A DNA stretch of 64,000 nucleotides from JBFWNG01 sp050251195 (GTDB lineage: Bacteria > Bdellovibrionota_B > Oligoflexia > Oligoflexales > Oligoflexaceae), in assembly GCA_050251195.1 (NCBI GenBank), contig JBFWNG010000011.1:82421-146420 (forward strand), in the 5' to 3' direction. Shown piece by piece: positions 17,392-26,088 of this stretch. A model generated the notes under the pieces. It worked only from the letters and a program-made list of their open reading frames with translations. It had not been told where the DNA came from and did not search any database. Position numbers and translations under genes: made by a program. The first letter of the stretch is position 1; each line of letters starts with the position of its first letter.

Positions 17392-19301
17392 CTCGCTCGT
17401 TCGTATTCAAAGCTTATGGATATGATGTGTTCCAGTTTTAATTTCATCTCGTCCAAATTCCCGACGTATTGCGCGGCGCCAAGGTTGATCGCTTCTTTGG
17501 GCATTCCAAACACCACAGAAGAGCTCTGATCTTGTGCGAACGTCATAGCTCCTTGTTCCCGAAGAGCTAGAAGACCTTTCGCGCCGTCCTTTCCCATTCC
17601 TGTGAGTAAGAAAGCGGCAACGGAGTTGTTTAGCTTTGCGGCCGACTGAAAAAGATAATCGACACTGGGACGGTGCCCGCTCACCATGTCAATCTTATCG
17701 ACCTTCAACACAAGCGTGTTGTCTCGAGCTGAACGTGCACATACACCGATATGGAAGTCGTCAGTTGCTAAGTAAACACACCCTTTCTTCAATTCCGCTC
17801 CGTCCACAATTTCGCCAAGGGTCAATCTGGCGCCTTCCGCGACAGTTTGTGCAAAGGGACGCAGAAATTCCAGTCCCATGTGCTGAACGATGACGATGGG
17901 AGGCGTCGTTCTCGGAACATTGGTGAGCATTTTCGCTATCGCTCTCGTGCCTCCGGTGCTGGCGCCAATCAGAATAACCTCGGCAGCCCGCATTTTTTGC
18001 GAACTCTTGAGGTTTACCGATTGTTTTGCCGTGTCCGGCTTATTGCTCATCTGGCTGCTTTCCAGTATGGCGTCGAATTTCGCAATGGTACCGTCGGGAT
18101 CTCTTCGAAGGTCCTTTTTTTCTATGTACTCTTGGGCATCTTTCTGCAACGTGCCGAGAATGTCCGGGACTTGAGAGGGCGACAAGTCGCTCAAAATAAT
18201 AACTGGGGTTCGGAGGCCTTTGCGGCGTTGGGTAGATAACCACTGATCACCGCTTTCGTTTGGCATATGCAGATCGAGGCTGATGATGTCCACTTTGTTT
18301 GTGGTAAGAAACTCAGTGGCTTCGTGCGCTGATTCCACGGCGTAAGTTGTGAAACCTCGCGCCTTAAACATGGAAGTCATGATTGCCCGGATTGTCTGGG
18401 AATCATCGACAATGAGAATTTTCTTGTCGTTGGCTTCTTTTGTGGATGCCGTGTCTTGTGACGCATTGATATGCCGAGAGTATTTGTATATAGCGTGACC
18501 CATTCTGGTGACGTTGAATGTTTTGGCTTCAATGGATTCACTGTGTCCGAGACAGAGTAAGCCGTCGGGGGTTAGAGCGGTGACGAAGCTGCGCACGACT
18601 CGCTCGATGTCTTCTGGTGTGAAATAGATAAGAACGTTTCTGCAAAATATGATATCGAATGGGCCTTCAGATGCCGTAAAGTTTTTTATACTCATGACTT
18701 TGAAGCGACAGCGTTCCCGAATATTTTTTTTGACGGCGATATATCCCTTGGTGCGGCCAGAGCCTACCATGAGGTGTGTATGAAAGTTGGGCGGGATTTG
18801 CGCCATTCCGTTGCGGAGGTATACCGCTTTTTTGGCGGTTTCGACGGAAATAGGGTCAATGTCCGTTCCGTGGATCACGTAGTCGAAGCCGAGAATTTTC
18901 TTTTTTGCTTCTTCGAGGTACATGGCAAGAGTGTAAACTTCTTCGCCTGTGGAACAGGCTGTGACGGCTATCTGAAGTTTCTTCCCCGCCAATGTTTTCG
19001 CCTTGTCGACAAGGTACTTCAGTAGTTGATCGAACTGAGGCTTTTCCCGAAACCAATTCGTTGTGTGAATTGTCAGGGCCGACACGAGCCAATTGCGCTC
19101 ATCTGGGTCTTGAGACGCGAATGCGAGATATTGGCGCGGGTTTCTTATGCCCGTCGCCAACATTCTTCGGTGCACATTGGCCACAAGGATATTCTTCCGG
19201 TAACCGCCTGTGTGACAATTGCCTGTGATCCTAGTGGCGGTTTCAAAGATGAGCTCGACTTCTTCGGGGGTGAAGACGAGCTCATCGTTTTGGTAGATCA
19301 T
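17388..19301 (-). CDS. CheR-receiver-CheB fusion protein (methyltransferase and methylesterase)
   Basis: This 637-residue protein combines three modules. Residues 1-275 form a CheR MCP methyltransferase with the SAM motif TACSTGEEVYTLAM and FCRNVLIYF. Residues about 292-410 are a response regulator receiver domain (ILIVDDSQTIRAIM, phospho-Asp in SLDLHMP, lysine in YIEKKD). Residues about 445-635 are a CheB methylesterase: Ser in IGASTGGT, His in VQHM, Asp in GMGKDG, all present. CheB normally has its receiver fused at its N-terminus, so here a CheR is added in front. One chain could therefore add and remove methyl groups. The gene follows cheW by four bases and overlaps cheX. Confidence 0.88.
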   Translation of the reverse strand: MIYQNDELVFTPEEVELIFETATRITGNCHTGGYRKNILVANVHRRMLATGIRNPRQYLAFASQDPDERNWLVSALTIHTTNWFREKPQFDQLLKYLVDKAKTLAGKKLQIAVTACSTGEEVYTLAMYLEEAKKKILGFDYVIHGTDIDPISVETAKKAVYLRNGMAQIPPNFHTHLMVGSGRTKGYIAVKKNIRERCRFKVMSIKNFTASEGPFDIIFCRNVLIYFTPEDIERVVRSFVTALTPDGLLCLGHSESIEAKTFNVTRMGHAIYKYSRHINASQDTASTKEANDKKILIVDDSQTIRAIMTSMFKARGFTTYAVESAHEATEFLTTNKVDIISLDLHMPNESGDQWLSTQRRKGLRTPVIILSDLSPSQVPDILGTLQKDAQEYIEKKDLRRDPDGTIAKFDAILESSQMSNKPDTAKQSVNLKSSQKMRAAEVILIGASTGGTRAIAKMLTNVPRTTPPIVIVQHMGLEFLRPFAQTVAEGARLTLGEIVDGAELKKGCVYLATDDFHIGVCARSARDNTLVLKVDKIDMVSGHRPSVDYLFQSAAKLNNSVAAFLLTGMGKDGAKGLLALREQGAMTFAQDQSSSVVFGMPKEAINLGAAQYVGNLDEMKLKLEHIISISFEYERAS

Positions 19302-19305
19302 GCTA

Positions 19306-19875
19306 TCATCCCACTGCGTTTCGGGAATTTCGAATCGATATCAGCTCATCTGCGCTCAAAATCTTTTGCAGGTCGAGAATAGAAACCAGCTCTTTGTTGT
19401 GCTTTCCGATGCCAATGAGATAATTCTGGGGAATACTGGTCTGGATATTTGGTTTTCGCTCAATGTCCGCATCATGGATGGTGCTCACCGACTCAACGCG
19501 GTCAACGAGTGCCGCCAGGGGGCCACTAGGAGAATCGAAAACGACAAGTGCCGGCTGTTCGTCCTTGTTTTGACTCGCAAGGCCAAAACGAAGGCGAAGG
19601 TCGATAAGTCCGACAATTTGACCCCGCAGGTTGATGACACCGAGAAAGTGCTTCATAGTGTTCGGGACTGGTTTGTAATCTTGTGGTTCGACGATCTCGC
19701 GAACGCCAAGAAGAGGAGTAGCGTAATACTCTCCGGCGAGCTTGAACACAAGATAACGATTGTCCTGGGCCGTTTCTTTGATTTCTTCTTCGAAGGAACC
19801 TAAAGTTTGTTTTGGCGCAGGTTGTTCTTTTGTTGGCTCTTCATCGAAGACGCCAAATGCTGCTGTCTTAGCCAT
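19306..19875 (-). CDS. cheW: CheW chemotaxis coupling protein
   Basis: The 189-residue protein has an acidic, Pro-rich N-terminal 40 residues and then a CheW domain (YLVFKLAGEYYATPLLGVREIV, FLGVINLRGQIVGLIDLRLRFGL, ALVDRVESVSTI). It links CheA to receptors. It lies between cheA (overlap of eight bases at the start) and the CheR-CheB fusion. Length and core motifs are ordinary apart from the N-terminal extension, whose role is unknown. Confidence 0.9.
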   Translation of the reverse strand: MAKTAAFGVFDEEPTKEQPAPKQTLGSFEEEIKETAQDNRYLVFKLAGEYYATPLLGVREIVEPQDYKPVPNTMKHFLGVINLRGQIVGLIDLRLRFGLASQNKDEQPALVVFDSPSGPLAALVDRVESVSTIHDADIERKPNIQTSIPQNYLIGIGKHNKELVSILDLQKILSADELISIRNSRNAVG

Positions 19876-21673
19876 GTGTTCCCGTCCTCCTATCTACACT
19901 TTTTAGATACTGTCTTGCTAATGCTGGTAACGAAATAATCATTCCTGGTGTCCCATCGCCTAAGATCGTTGTTCCAGAAATTCCTGGCATCTTTTCCAAA
20001 CGACCTTGAAGTTTACGAATAACGACGGGTTGCTGTCCTTGAATCTCATCCACTTCAAAGGCCACGTGCAACACGCCAACCCTCGCGATAAGCGCAGGTT
20101 TGCGATTGCCGTCAATGTTGACAACCTTTTGTTGCGATTTAGCATTGACTGGGGTTTTGAGCATCTGAGTCGGAAGATAGGTTTTCAGTTCTTGTACGGG
20201 AACGACGTTTCCGCGCAATGAGATCATACGGCCCGATTGGGTCGATGTCTTGATTTCATAGTTCGAAAGGTCGATGATTTCCGACAAATCCTGAATGGGC
20301 ACGGCGTACTTGACGTTATCCAGGGAAATAATGAGAGAGTCGACAATACTCAAACTTGTGGGCAAATGAACGTGGAATTGGGTCCCATGATCTTTTTTGC
20401 TCGTGATTTCCAGATTGCCGCCTACTGCCTCGATGGCTCTACTTACAACATCCATGCCGACACCGCGACCTGATATGTCAGTGACTTGCTCCGCCGTTGA
20501 AAACCCTGGCTGCAATATGAGCTTATGAATGTCCGCTTCCGTTAGCTTCATGTTTTCCGTAACGATTTTTTTCTCGATCGCTTTCTTGTAGATTCTGTCG
20601 GCGTCCAGACCTTTACCGTCGTCCATCACCGAAATCGTCACCATGTTTGCATCTTGTTTCGCGCAGATTTTTATTCTCCCGACTTCATTTTTTCCGGCCT
20701 TCTTTCTGGTCGCAGGCAGTTCGACGCCATGATCAACTGCGTTTCTGAGAATATGCACAAAGGAGTCGGTGATCTTCTCAGTTACGGTCTTGTCAAGTTC
20801 GACGAATTCGCCTTCGATTTGAAATTCGATTTTTTTCTTCAACGATCGGGCAACGTCCGTGGCCGTACGCTCCAGTCGCTGGAAGAAGCCTTGAAGTGGC
20901 TGCATTCGTAGTGATAGAGACTGGTCTTGAAGGTCCTTAATGATCTTGTGGCAAAGGTAGATCGCGTTTTTGCAATGCTCGGAATTAAGAGTCCCGGCTT
21001 GCCGCGATTGCCAAATGATGGAAAGGTGAGTGGAAAGTTCGCCGATATACTGCATCATCTGATCGATCTTTTCCGCAGATACGCGAAGCGAGTCCGATCT
21101 TTTGCCTTTTCTCTCTTGCTCTTGGATTTCCAATGCTTTTGCCACTTTGTCCGGGCTAACAGCGCCTTCTTCGACAAGCACTTCGCCAAGCTTTCTGGAT
21201 TGCTTCTCAACAGCTTTCGCAAGCGCGTCTCTTGTGACGTCGCCCTGATCCAGAAGAATTTCACCAAGGTTGCGATCCTTGGGTGCCTTCTTGTCTGCCT
21301 TCAGATATCCGTCGAGCTCCGCGAGACGAGCGTTGTTGTCCTTGGTGGGGACGAATTTTTCGTTATCGTAAAGCTTTTCGACCCACTTGAGAAGGGTCTC
21401 TTGGCAATTGAGAAGGATCTTGATGAGATCCGGTGTGACATTCAGCTCCTTGGCTTTGATGAGGCCGATGACGTCTTCGGCTCGGTGAACAAGGGAGCCG
21501 AACTCATCCAAGCCGACCGACCGTGATGAGCCCTTGAGATTATGCGCCGCCCTAAACAGGCCGTCGCATACCTCGTCAGAATATCCTTTCTCGAGGTCCA
21601 TACAGCATCTTTCCCAAGAGGCGAGGATGTCCTCTGCCTCCTCAAGAAAGACGTTTAAAAAATCGTTAGGCAT
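19868..21673 (-). CDS. cheA: CheA histidine kinase with tandem MshEN-like repeats
   Basis: The 601-residue kinase has an HPt domain with phospho-acceptor H44 (AAHNLKGSSRS), a dimerisation domain at about 195-260, a GHKL ATPase (HILRNAVDHGVE N-box, DDGKGLD, GRGVGMDV), and a CheW-like regulatory domain at the C-terminus. Between the HPt and dimerisation domains, where a CheY-binding P2 domain would be expected, residues 135-158 and 161-184 form two 24-residue repeats starting LGEILLDQGDVT and LGEVLVEEGAVS. These match the consensus of the MshEN type II secretion domain, known to bind c-di-GMP in some proteins. It is second in the chemosensory operon, after the receptor gene. Confidence 0.9.
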   Translation of the reverse strand: MPNDFLNVFLEEAEDILASWERCCMDLEKGYSDEVCDGLFRAAHNLKGSSRSVGLDEFGSLVHRAEDVIGLIKAKELNVTPDLIKILLNCQETLLKWVEKLYDNEKFVPTKDNNARLAELDGYLKADKKAPKDRNLGEILLDQGDVTRDALAKAVEKQSRKLGEVLVEEGAVSPDKVAKALEIQEQERKGKRSDSLRVSAEKIDQMMQYIGELSTHLSIIWQSRQAGTLNSEHCKNAIYLCHKIIKDLQDQSLSLRMQPLQGFFQRLERTATDVARSLKKKIEFQIEGEFVELDKTVTEKITDSFVHILRNAVDHGVELPATRKKAGKNEVGRIKICAKQDANMVTISVMDDGKGLDADRIYKKAIEKKIVTENMKLTEADIHKLILQPGFSTAEQVTDISGRGVGMDVVSRAIEAVGGNLEITSKKDHGTQFHVHLPTSLSIVDSLIISLDNVKYAVPIQDLSEIIDLSNYEIKTSTQSGRMISLRGNVVPVQELKTYLPTQMLKTPVNAKSQQKVVNIDGNRKPALIARVGVLHVAFEVDEIQGQQPVVIRKLQGRLEKMPGISGTTILGDGTPGMIISLPALARQYLKSVDRRTGTHG

Positions 21674-21699
21674 AAACTATTCCTCGCTGACAGTGTTGC

Positions 21700-23451
21700 T
21701 TAAACCGCATCTTTGAATGAGTCGTCATCCGCGTCAAAATCAACCTGCTTGTTGGAGGTATTGTTTGGTCGAGTTTCCGTATAGCTCATGTCTTCGTTTG
21801 GTGTCTTCATGCCCTTTTTGAAGGGAACGAGATTGCCTTTTTCCGCAGTTGGCATCATGTCCATAGATTGTCTTTGTGTGGCGTTGTAGCCATGAATCAG
21901 CCAATTGATGGTTGACGCGATTTTGCCAAGTTGTTGGCTTCTCTTGCGAAGTTGGGTTGAAAGTTCGTCAACTTTGCGCGACGCTTCGGTGTTGGCTTGC
22001 GTGGCTTCGTCGATTTGAGACATTGCCTGAGATACTTGTTGTATCCCTTGCTTTTGCTCGTTATTCGCTTCGCTCACTGATTCGACTTGCTTGCGGATCG
22101 CTTCGATCTGAGATGAAATCTGATCGAAAATTTTCTTCGCTTCCGTCGTCACTTCCTCGCCGCGAGAGATTCTTTCCTGTGTGCTCTTAACAAATCCCTG
22201 GACTTGTTTCTGGCTATCCTCGATGAGGCTTCGGATATCCGCCGCAGCGCCGCCTGAAAGTTGTGCTAGGTTGCCGACTTCTTCCGCAACAACAGCGAAT
22301 CCGCGACCGTGCTGTCCGGCGCGCGCTGCTTCGATCGAAGCGTTGAATGATAGAAGTTGGGTCTTGAAAACGATGTCGTTGATGATGTTGGTCTTTTCCG
22401 CAATCGTCGTGATGACGGCGGAAATGTTTTCCAATTGGTCGTTCGCGGCTTTAATGCCTTCCATAGCGTCGACCAATTTGTGCATGACGTCTGTACCTTC
22501 TGCTGATTTTTGCGATACTGATTTAGCAGCATGGAGCGACGTTTGAGAAAGCTCGCTTGTACGGTCAACCATACTCGAGATCTCAGACATCGCAGCAACG
22601 TTTTCTTGTACCGCTGCCGCTTGCTCATGTGAGCTTGAAGATACTGTATGAGAGGCGTTGTTTAAATCGACAGAAGATGTGTTGATGTTAGATGATTCCT
22701 TCGCAAGAGCTGATGCGACTTTGGTCAAGTTGCTATTTGCAGACCTGAGGATTGTGAAGGCGATGAACCATGCGAAAATAATGGCGCCTGACAATGCGAA
22801 GATGATGTTTCGCGTGACTTCATTTGTATGCGCCATCTGCGTTGCGATTGGAAGCGAATATTCGAGGACACCCCGGACGTCTCCCAGTTTCCAGTCGGTC
22901 TTAGGGGAGTCTGCTCGGGTGTTGTGACAGCTGACGCAGGATTCAGCGACCATCTTATCCGGTTGAGCAACACGGAGGTAAGGTGTCCCGCCCATGGCGT
23001 CTTGACGGTAAAAGTATGTGGCATCCGGATTCTTTTGAAAATACGCTATCGCGTCTTGAGAAAATTGGTCAAGCTTGCGGTCCTTTCGGTTTGGAAACGG
23101 ATGGGCACTGTACAAACTTAGGCGGGCCGCGTCCTTGGTCTTTGAGAATTCCTCGCTTAAATCTTGAATCAAAGTGGCGGGAAGGGGAATAGCATCTGCT
23201 TTGTCTTTGTGATCAAAGCTAATGTTAAAGTTTCCCGATTTAACTTTGCCAACGATGTTATTTGTGTAATAGGCGCGAAGGGTTTTCCACTCGTCGATAG
23301 CGTGTTGAGCGCTTTCAAGAGACGATTGAACCATGTTATCCGTGCTGGCTTTTTGAATGTACCAGGAAACGGCGGCTCCCGCGCAGGCAAGTACCAAGAC
23401 CAGCGGAATAGAAACTCGGGCCGTTAAGTTCATCTTGTCAAGGAATCGCAT
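21700..23451 (-). CDS. Methyl-accepting chemotaxis protein with a haem c-type sensor domain
   Basis: The 583-residue receptor has a membrane helix at about residues 12-30 and a second at about 215-240. Between them is a periplasmic domain with C172-x2-C175-H176, the covalent haem c attachment motif, in a context (PYLRVAQPDKMVAESCVSCHN) typical of DUF3365-type sensor domains. The cytoplasmic part has the MCP signaling hairpin (FNASIEAARAGQHGRGFAVVAEEV). It would sense redox state, oxygen or another haem ligand and signal through CheA. The gene starts the chemosensory operon (GGAGGG ribosome site) and lies 132 bases downstream of the HugZ-like gene. A lone haem sensor could also have lost haem binding. 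Confidence 0.87.
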   Translation of the reverse strand: MRFLDKMNLTARVSIPLVLVLACAGAAVSWYIQKASTDNMVQSSLESAQHAIDEWKTLRAYYTNNIVGKVKSGNFNISFDHKDKADAIPLPATLIQDLSEEFSKTKDAARLSLYSAHPFPNRKDRKLDQFSQDAIAYFQKNPDATYFYRQDAMGGTPYLRVAQPDKMVAESCVSCHNTRADSPKTDWKLGDVRGVLEYSLPIATQMAHTNEVTRNIIFALSGAIIFAWFIAFTILRSANSNLTKVASALAKESSNINTSSVDLNNASHTVSSSSHEQAAAVQENVAAMSEISSMVDRTSELSQTSLHAAKSVSQKSAEGTDVMHKLVDAMEGIKAANDQLENISAVITTIAEKTNIINDIVFKTQLLSFNASIEAARAGQHGRGFAVVAEEVGNLAQLSGGAAADIRSLIEDSQKQVQGFVKSTQERISRGEEVTTEAKKIFDQISSQIEAIRKQVESVSEANNEQKQGIQQVSQAMSQIDEATQANTEASRKVDELSTQLRKRSQQLGKIASTINWLIHGYNATQRQSMDMMPTAEKGNLVPFKKGMKTPNEDMSYTETRPNNTSNKQVDFDADDDSFKDAV

Positions 23452-23583
23452 ACTAACCCTCCAGAAAATCGTGAAAAAGATGGATGATGTCGCTTGATTC
23501 GAAGGAGGCAGCGTATTTACTGCCCATCAGAGCCCCTATCGTCGGTGTAAGACGATCCTTTACCACGAGACCGCACTAAATTT

Positions 23584-24288
23584 TTATCCCGCCAGTTTTT
23601 TTGCTGTTTTCATGAATGTTTCGCGTAAGTTTTGTAAGATGTTGCATTCTTCGTCAAAAGCGAGAAATCCAAGTTGGTTTTCCCCTCTTATATGAAAACC
23701 AGTCGAATCCACCGCTGCCATTTGGCATTTGCCTGAGATTCGAAGTTTTCTGCCAGCTTTATCGATCACGTCTTGGTGATCCTCGCTCATATGTTTTATG
23801 ACACTCGCCGCATCGGCGGACCATGAGAACGAATAATGATTGCGGTCATAGTCAATCCAAGTGACGTCTCCGAAACCACCGATGAAACGCACGCGGCTGA
23901 CCTCGAGTTTGTAGAATTCGAATCCACCAAGTCGAAGGTAATTTCTTTGTTTTGGAAAGAACCCAAAATAGCGGTCCTTAACGTAGTCGGAAGGCTGCCC
24001 TAGAGGCACAGCGTTGCCCACCAAAGTGACCCTTGTTGCGGATTGCATCTCCGACGGTTCGAGAGATTCCGTGATACAGAGGGAAGTTTTCGTCGAGTGC
24101 TTTAGATTTTTCGTATGTTCTGCCAGATGACTGATAAGAATCACTGGATTACCATTTTCGTCCAAACAATAGGTGACGGCGGAGGCAAAAGGATAATCCG
24201 GCATCGTGGCGGATTGAGTCGCAAGAACGCCCGAAGGATGTGAGTTCAGAAAATGGAACAGTTTTCGACTGGATTCTTTCTGTGTCAT
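23584..24288 (-). CDS. HugZ-like PPOX-fold protein with DUF2470 domain
   Basis: I chose ATG 24288, with GGAGG at 24297-24301 eight bases before it; a TTG at 24294 is unlikely. The 234-residue protein has a PPOX split-barrel domain (residues about 8-150: GVLATQSATMPDYPFASAV, then RYFGFFP) and a DUF2470 C-terminal domain (IKHMSEDHQDVI). This pairing is seen in HugZ-type proteins, which bind and degrade haem in Helicobacter and Campylobacter. Other PPOX proteins use FMN, so haem degradation is inference. It lies immediately upstream of the haem c receptor gene, in the same direction. The ribosome site is buried in the stem of a hairpin (see the hairpin entry). Confidence 0.72.
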   Translation of the reverse strand: MTQKESSRKLFHFLNSHPSGVLATQSATMPDYPFASAVTYCLDENGNPVILISHLAEHTKNLKHSTKTSLCITESLEPSEMQSATRVTLVGNAVPLGQPSDYVKDRYFGFFPKQRNYLRLGGFEFYKLEVSRVRFIGGFGDVTWIDYDRNHYSFSWSADAASVIKHMSEDHQDVIDKAGRKLRISGKCQMAAVDSTGFHIRGENQLGFLAFDEECNILQNLRETFMKTAKKLAG

Positions 24289-24292
24289 AAAC

Positions 24293-24331
24293 AAAACCTC
24301 CGGAAAGCATTCTCGGCATTCCGGAGGTTTT
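24293..24331 (-). terminator. Terminator-like hairpin that contains the HugZ ribosome site
   Basis: Plus-strand bases 24293-24305 (AAAACCTCCGGAA) and 24319-24331 (TTCCGGAGGTTTT) are exact reverse complements with a 13-base loop, giving a 13-pair stem. On the minus strand the right arm is followed by a T-rich stretch, so it can terminate the upstream VWA lipoprotein gene (stop at 24374). The same arm holds the GGAGG ribosome site of the HugZ-like gene, which would be blocked in the folded RNA. Confidence 0.65.
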
Positions 24332-24373
24332 TATTAGGTGGTTCGACGCTGTTCAGACACTAGAATAACAGAT

Positions 24374-25309
24374 TCAAGGTAGCGAGTAGAACTCGACGAT
24401 TATTTTATCACCCTTCTTCGTTTCCGCCAAAACGGTAAGAGCGCCTTGAGGGTCGATCTGGTAATCCGACGCGGCAAGGACGTTGCCGTTAAGCGTTACT
24501 TTAATGGCTTTGCTCGAATCAATTTTTTGGGAAATTTGAAACTTTTTCTCGCTGCGATTTACGATGGAGTTAGCGAGATCTTTAACAAGGGTGCCCCAGT
24601 CTTTAATACAAAGGTCAAGAACGAGTCCGTCAGTGCTCTGTGACAGGTCTTTATATTCGTTGCCGACCGCTTGTATATTGCAGTTCGAGTTGTCGGGGTC
24701 CTGACCTTCTGTAAGACCAATGATCGCATTCACCGTGACCTTTTTGCCAAGTTTAGAATCGAAGTCACTTGCGTTGTTGCCCGCGCCGTCAGCATTGTCG
24801 TCCGTTATGATGACGACTTCATGTCCCGCTTCGCTTCGAAACGGCAAGGGCGGCGACCCTTCAGAGTAGAATTCATTAAGGATGCTGATGGCGTCGTGGG
24901 ATCCGACTTTCTTTTCCACCACCGCAAACTTTTCTTTGGGCAAATCTTCGGGAAACTCAAACCCTGAGTTGTTGTGACTTGGGCCGCTCCCCATCGCGAT
25001 GATGTGAGCGTCAACGCCCTGATCCTGAAGCTGGTTGAAAAAAACAGTCATGTTCTTTTCCAAGTCTGCTTTTTCTTCAATCATGCTGCGACTAGTATCC
25101 ATTGCAATTACGATATCGACGGGAGATCTTGCTTCTGTAGCTCCAACTTCAAAGGTTTGTTGAATTGCCGCTCCAGGTTGTTGGTCGACTTGCTGGTTCG
25201 CTGCGGCCTTTTTGCCGTTGTCGCCCGTGAATTCGGAATCGCCGCAATTCGTGACCAGCGCGAACGTGGCGAACAAACCCAGGGACCACCTGATGTGTGT
25301 CTTTTTCAT
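24374..25309 (-). CDS. VWA-domain lipoprotein
   Basis: ATG 25309 follows a GAGGAA ribosome site and gives a lipoprotein signal peptide (lipobox TNC at about residue 22). The 311-residue protein has a von Willebrand factor A domain with a MIDAS-like DTSRSM (residues about 75-80, canonical DxSxS) and further VWA core strands (EVVIITDDNADG). The last 60 residues (KKFQISQKIDSSKAIKVTLN...GDKIIVEFYSLP) match the repeat module found three to four times in the next VWA protein. It probably binds protein ligands at the cell surface or in the periplasm. Function beyond that is not visible. Confidence 0.72.
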   Translation of the reverse strand: MKKTHIRWSLGLFATFALVTNCGDSEFTGDNGKKAAANQQVDQQPGAAIQQTFEVGATEARSPVDIVIAMDTSRSMIEEKADLEKNMTVFFNQLQDQGVDAHIIAMGSGPSHNNSGFEFPEDLPKEKFAVVEKKVGSHDAISILNEFYSEGSPPLPFRSEAGHEVVIITDDNADGAGNNASDFDSKLGKKVTVNAIIGLTEGQDPDNSNCNIQAVGNEYKDLSQSTDGLVLDLCIKDWGTLVKDLANSIVNRSEKKFQISQKIDSSKAIKVTLNGNVLAASDYQIDPQGALTVLAETKKGDKIIVEFYSLP

Positions 25310-25550
25310 ATACGTTCCTCTTACGGAAGTTTTCAAAGATAATGGTTGCAAAATTCATACCTTTAGACAGTTCGTTCTAAGACATTGAACTCCATCGTCT
25401 TTTCAAAGCCGCGACTGTGCAATGGTTTGACAGTGTCTGTTTCCTAAGCGGGAAAAGCCATTCTGGGGCTGTGAATTTAGCTAGGTTTTCTCTGGTTTAG
25501 AGGTTGGCTTGTGGCTTGCAATCAAGAAGATATCTACACGCGAGGGAAAT

Positions 25551-25937
25551 ATGAAACTTATGCTTACGGCTATTGCAGCATTATTTTTGGCGGCCTGTTC
25601 TTACAAGGCAGAAAATTCCATTACGTCTTCTCAAATAGAGTCGAGCACGCAGTGCGAAACTGCTCTTGATAGCGGTGCGACGCTTTCTATGAACCTATCC
25701 CATGAACAGTTGACGATTTTGCAACGAGTGCCTCGCCATACCCTGGTAGCTCCGATTCGAGTCGGAGTCGAACCGGCGTCGCCCGATGCTTATCCTGCGG
25801 GAAAAAATGACTTTTATTGCGAAACTAGGAGTCTCATGGGGTTCAAGGTTGCCTTTGACGTAACGCAAGGATTTTTAAAGGTTTCTGAGTATCCTGTCTT
25901 GGGCACTCCGCGGCATCGATATTACCGTTTTCGTTGA
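25551..25937 (+). CDS. Small lipoprotein of unknown function
   Basis: ATG 25551, preceded by GAGGG, gives a 128-residue protein with a clear lipobox (ALFLAAC, C16). I do not recognise the mature domain; it has two cysteines that could form a disulfide and a beta-rich look. It stands alone between two genes that encode VWA proteins, the left one running in the opposite direction. Confidence 0.62.
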   Translation: MKLMLTAIAALFLAACSYKAENSITSSQIESSTQCETALDSGATLSMNLSHEQLTILQRVPRHTLVAPIRVGVEPASPDAYPAGKNDFYCETRSLMGFKVAFDVTQGFLKVSEYPVLGTPRHRYYRFR

Positions 25938-26088
25938 AGAAAATATTCATTTTATGACGGCACGCTCCTTCCCAAAAAATAAGCCTGCAAGGTAGTAATT
26001 TTGCGGTATTCTTTCGATTTCCTTTAACTTTTGGGTGAAATTCTCCGATAGGGCTTATGCATAGAAAAATCGTGAGAGGTTTGCCATC

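Noticed and set aside
20927..21526. Plus-strand frame opposite cheA
   Set aside because: CheA is complete in this region; the antisense frame has no features of its own.
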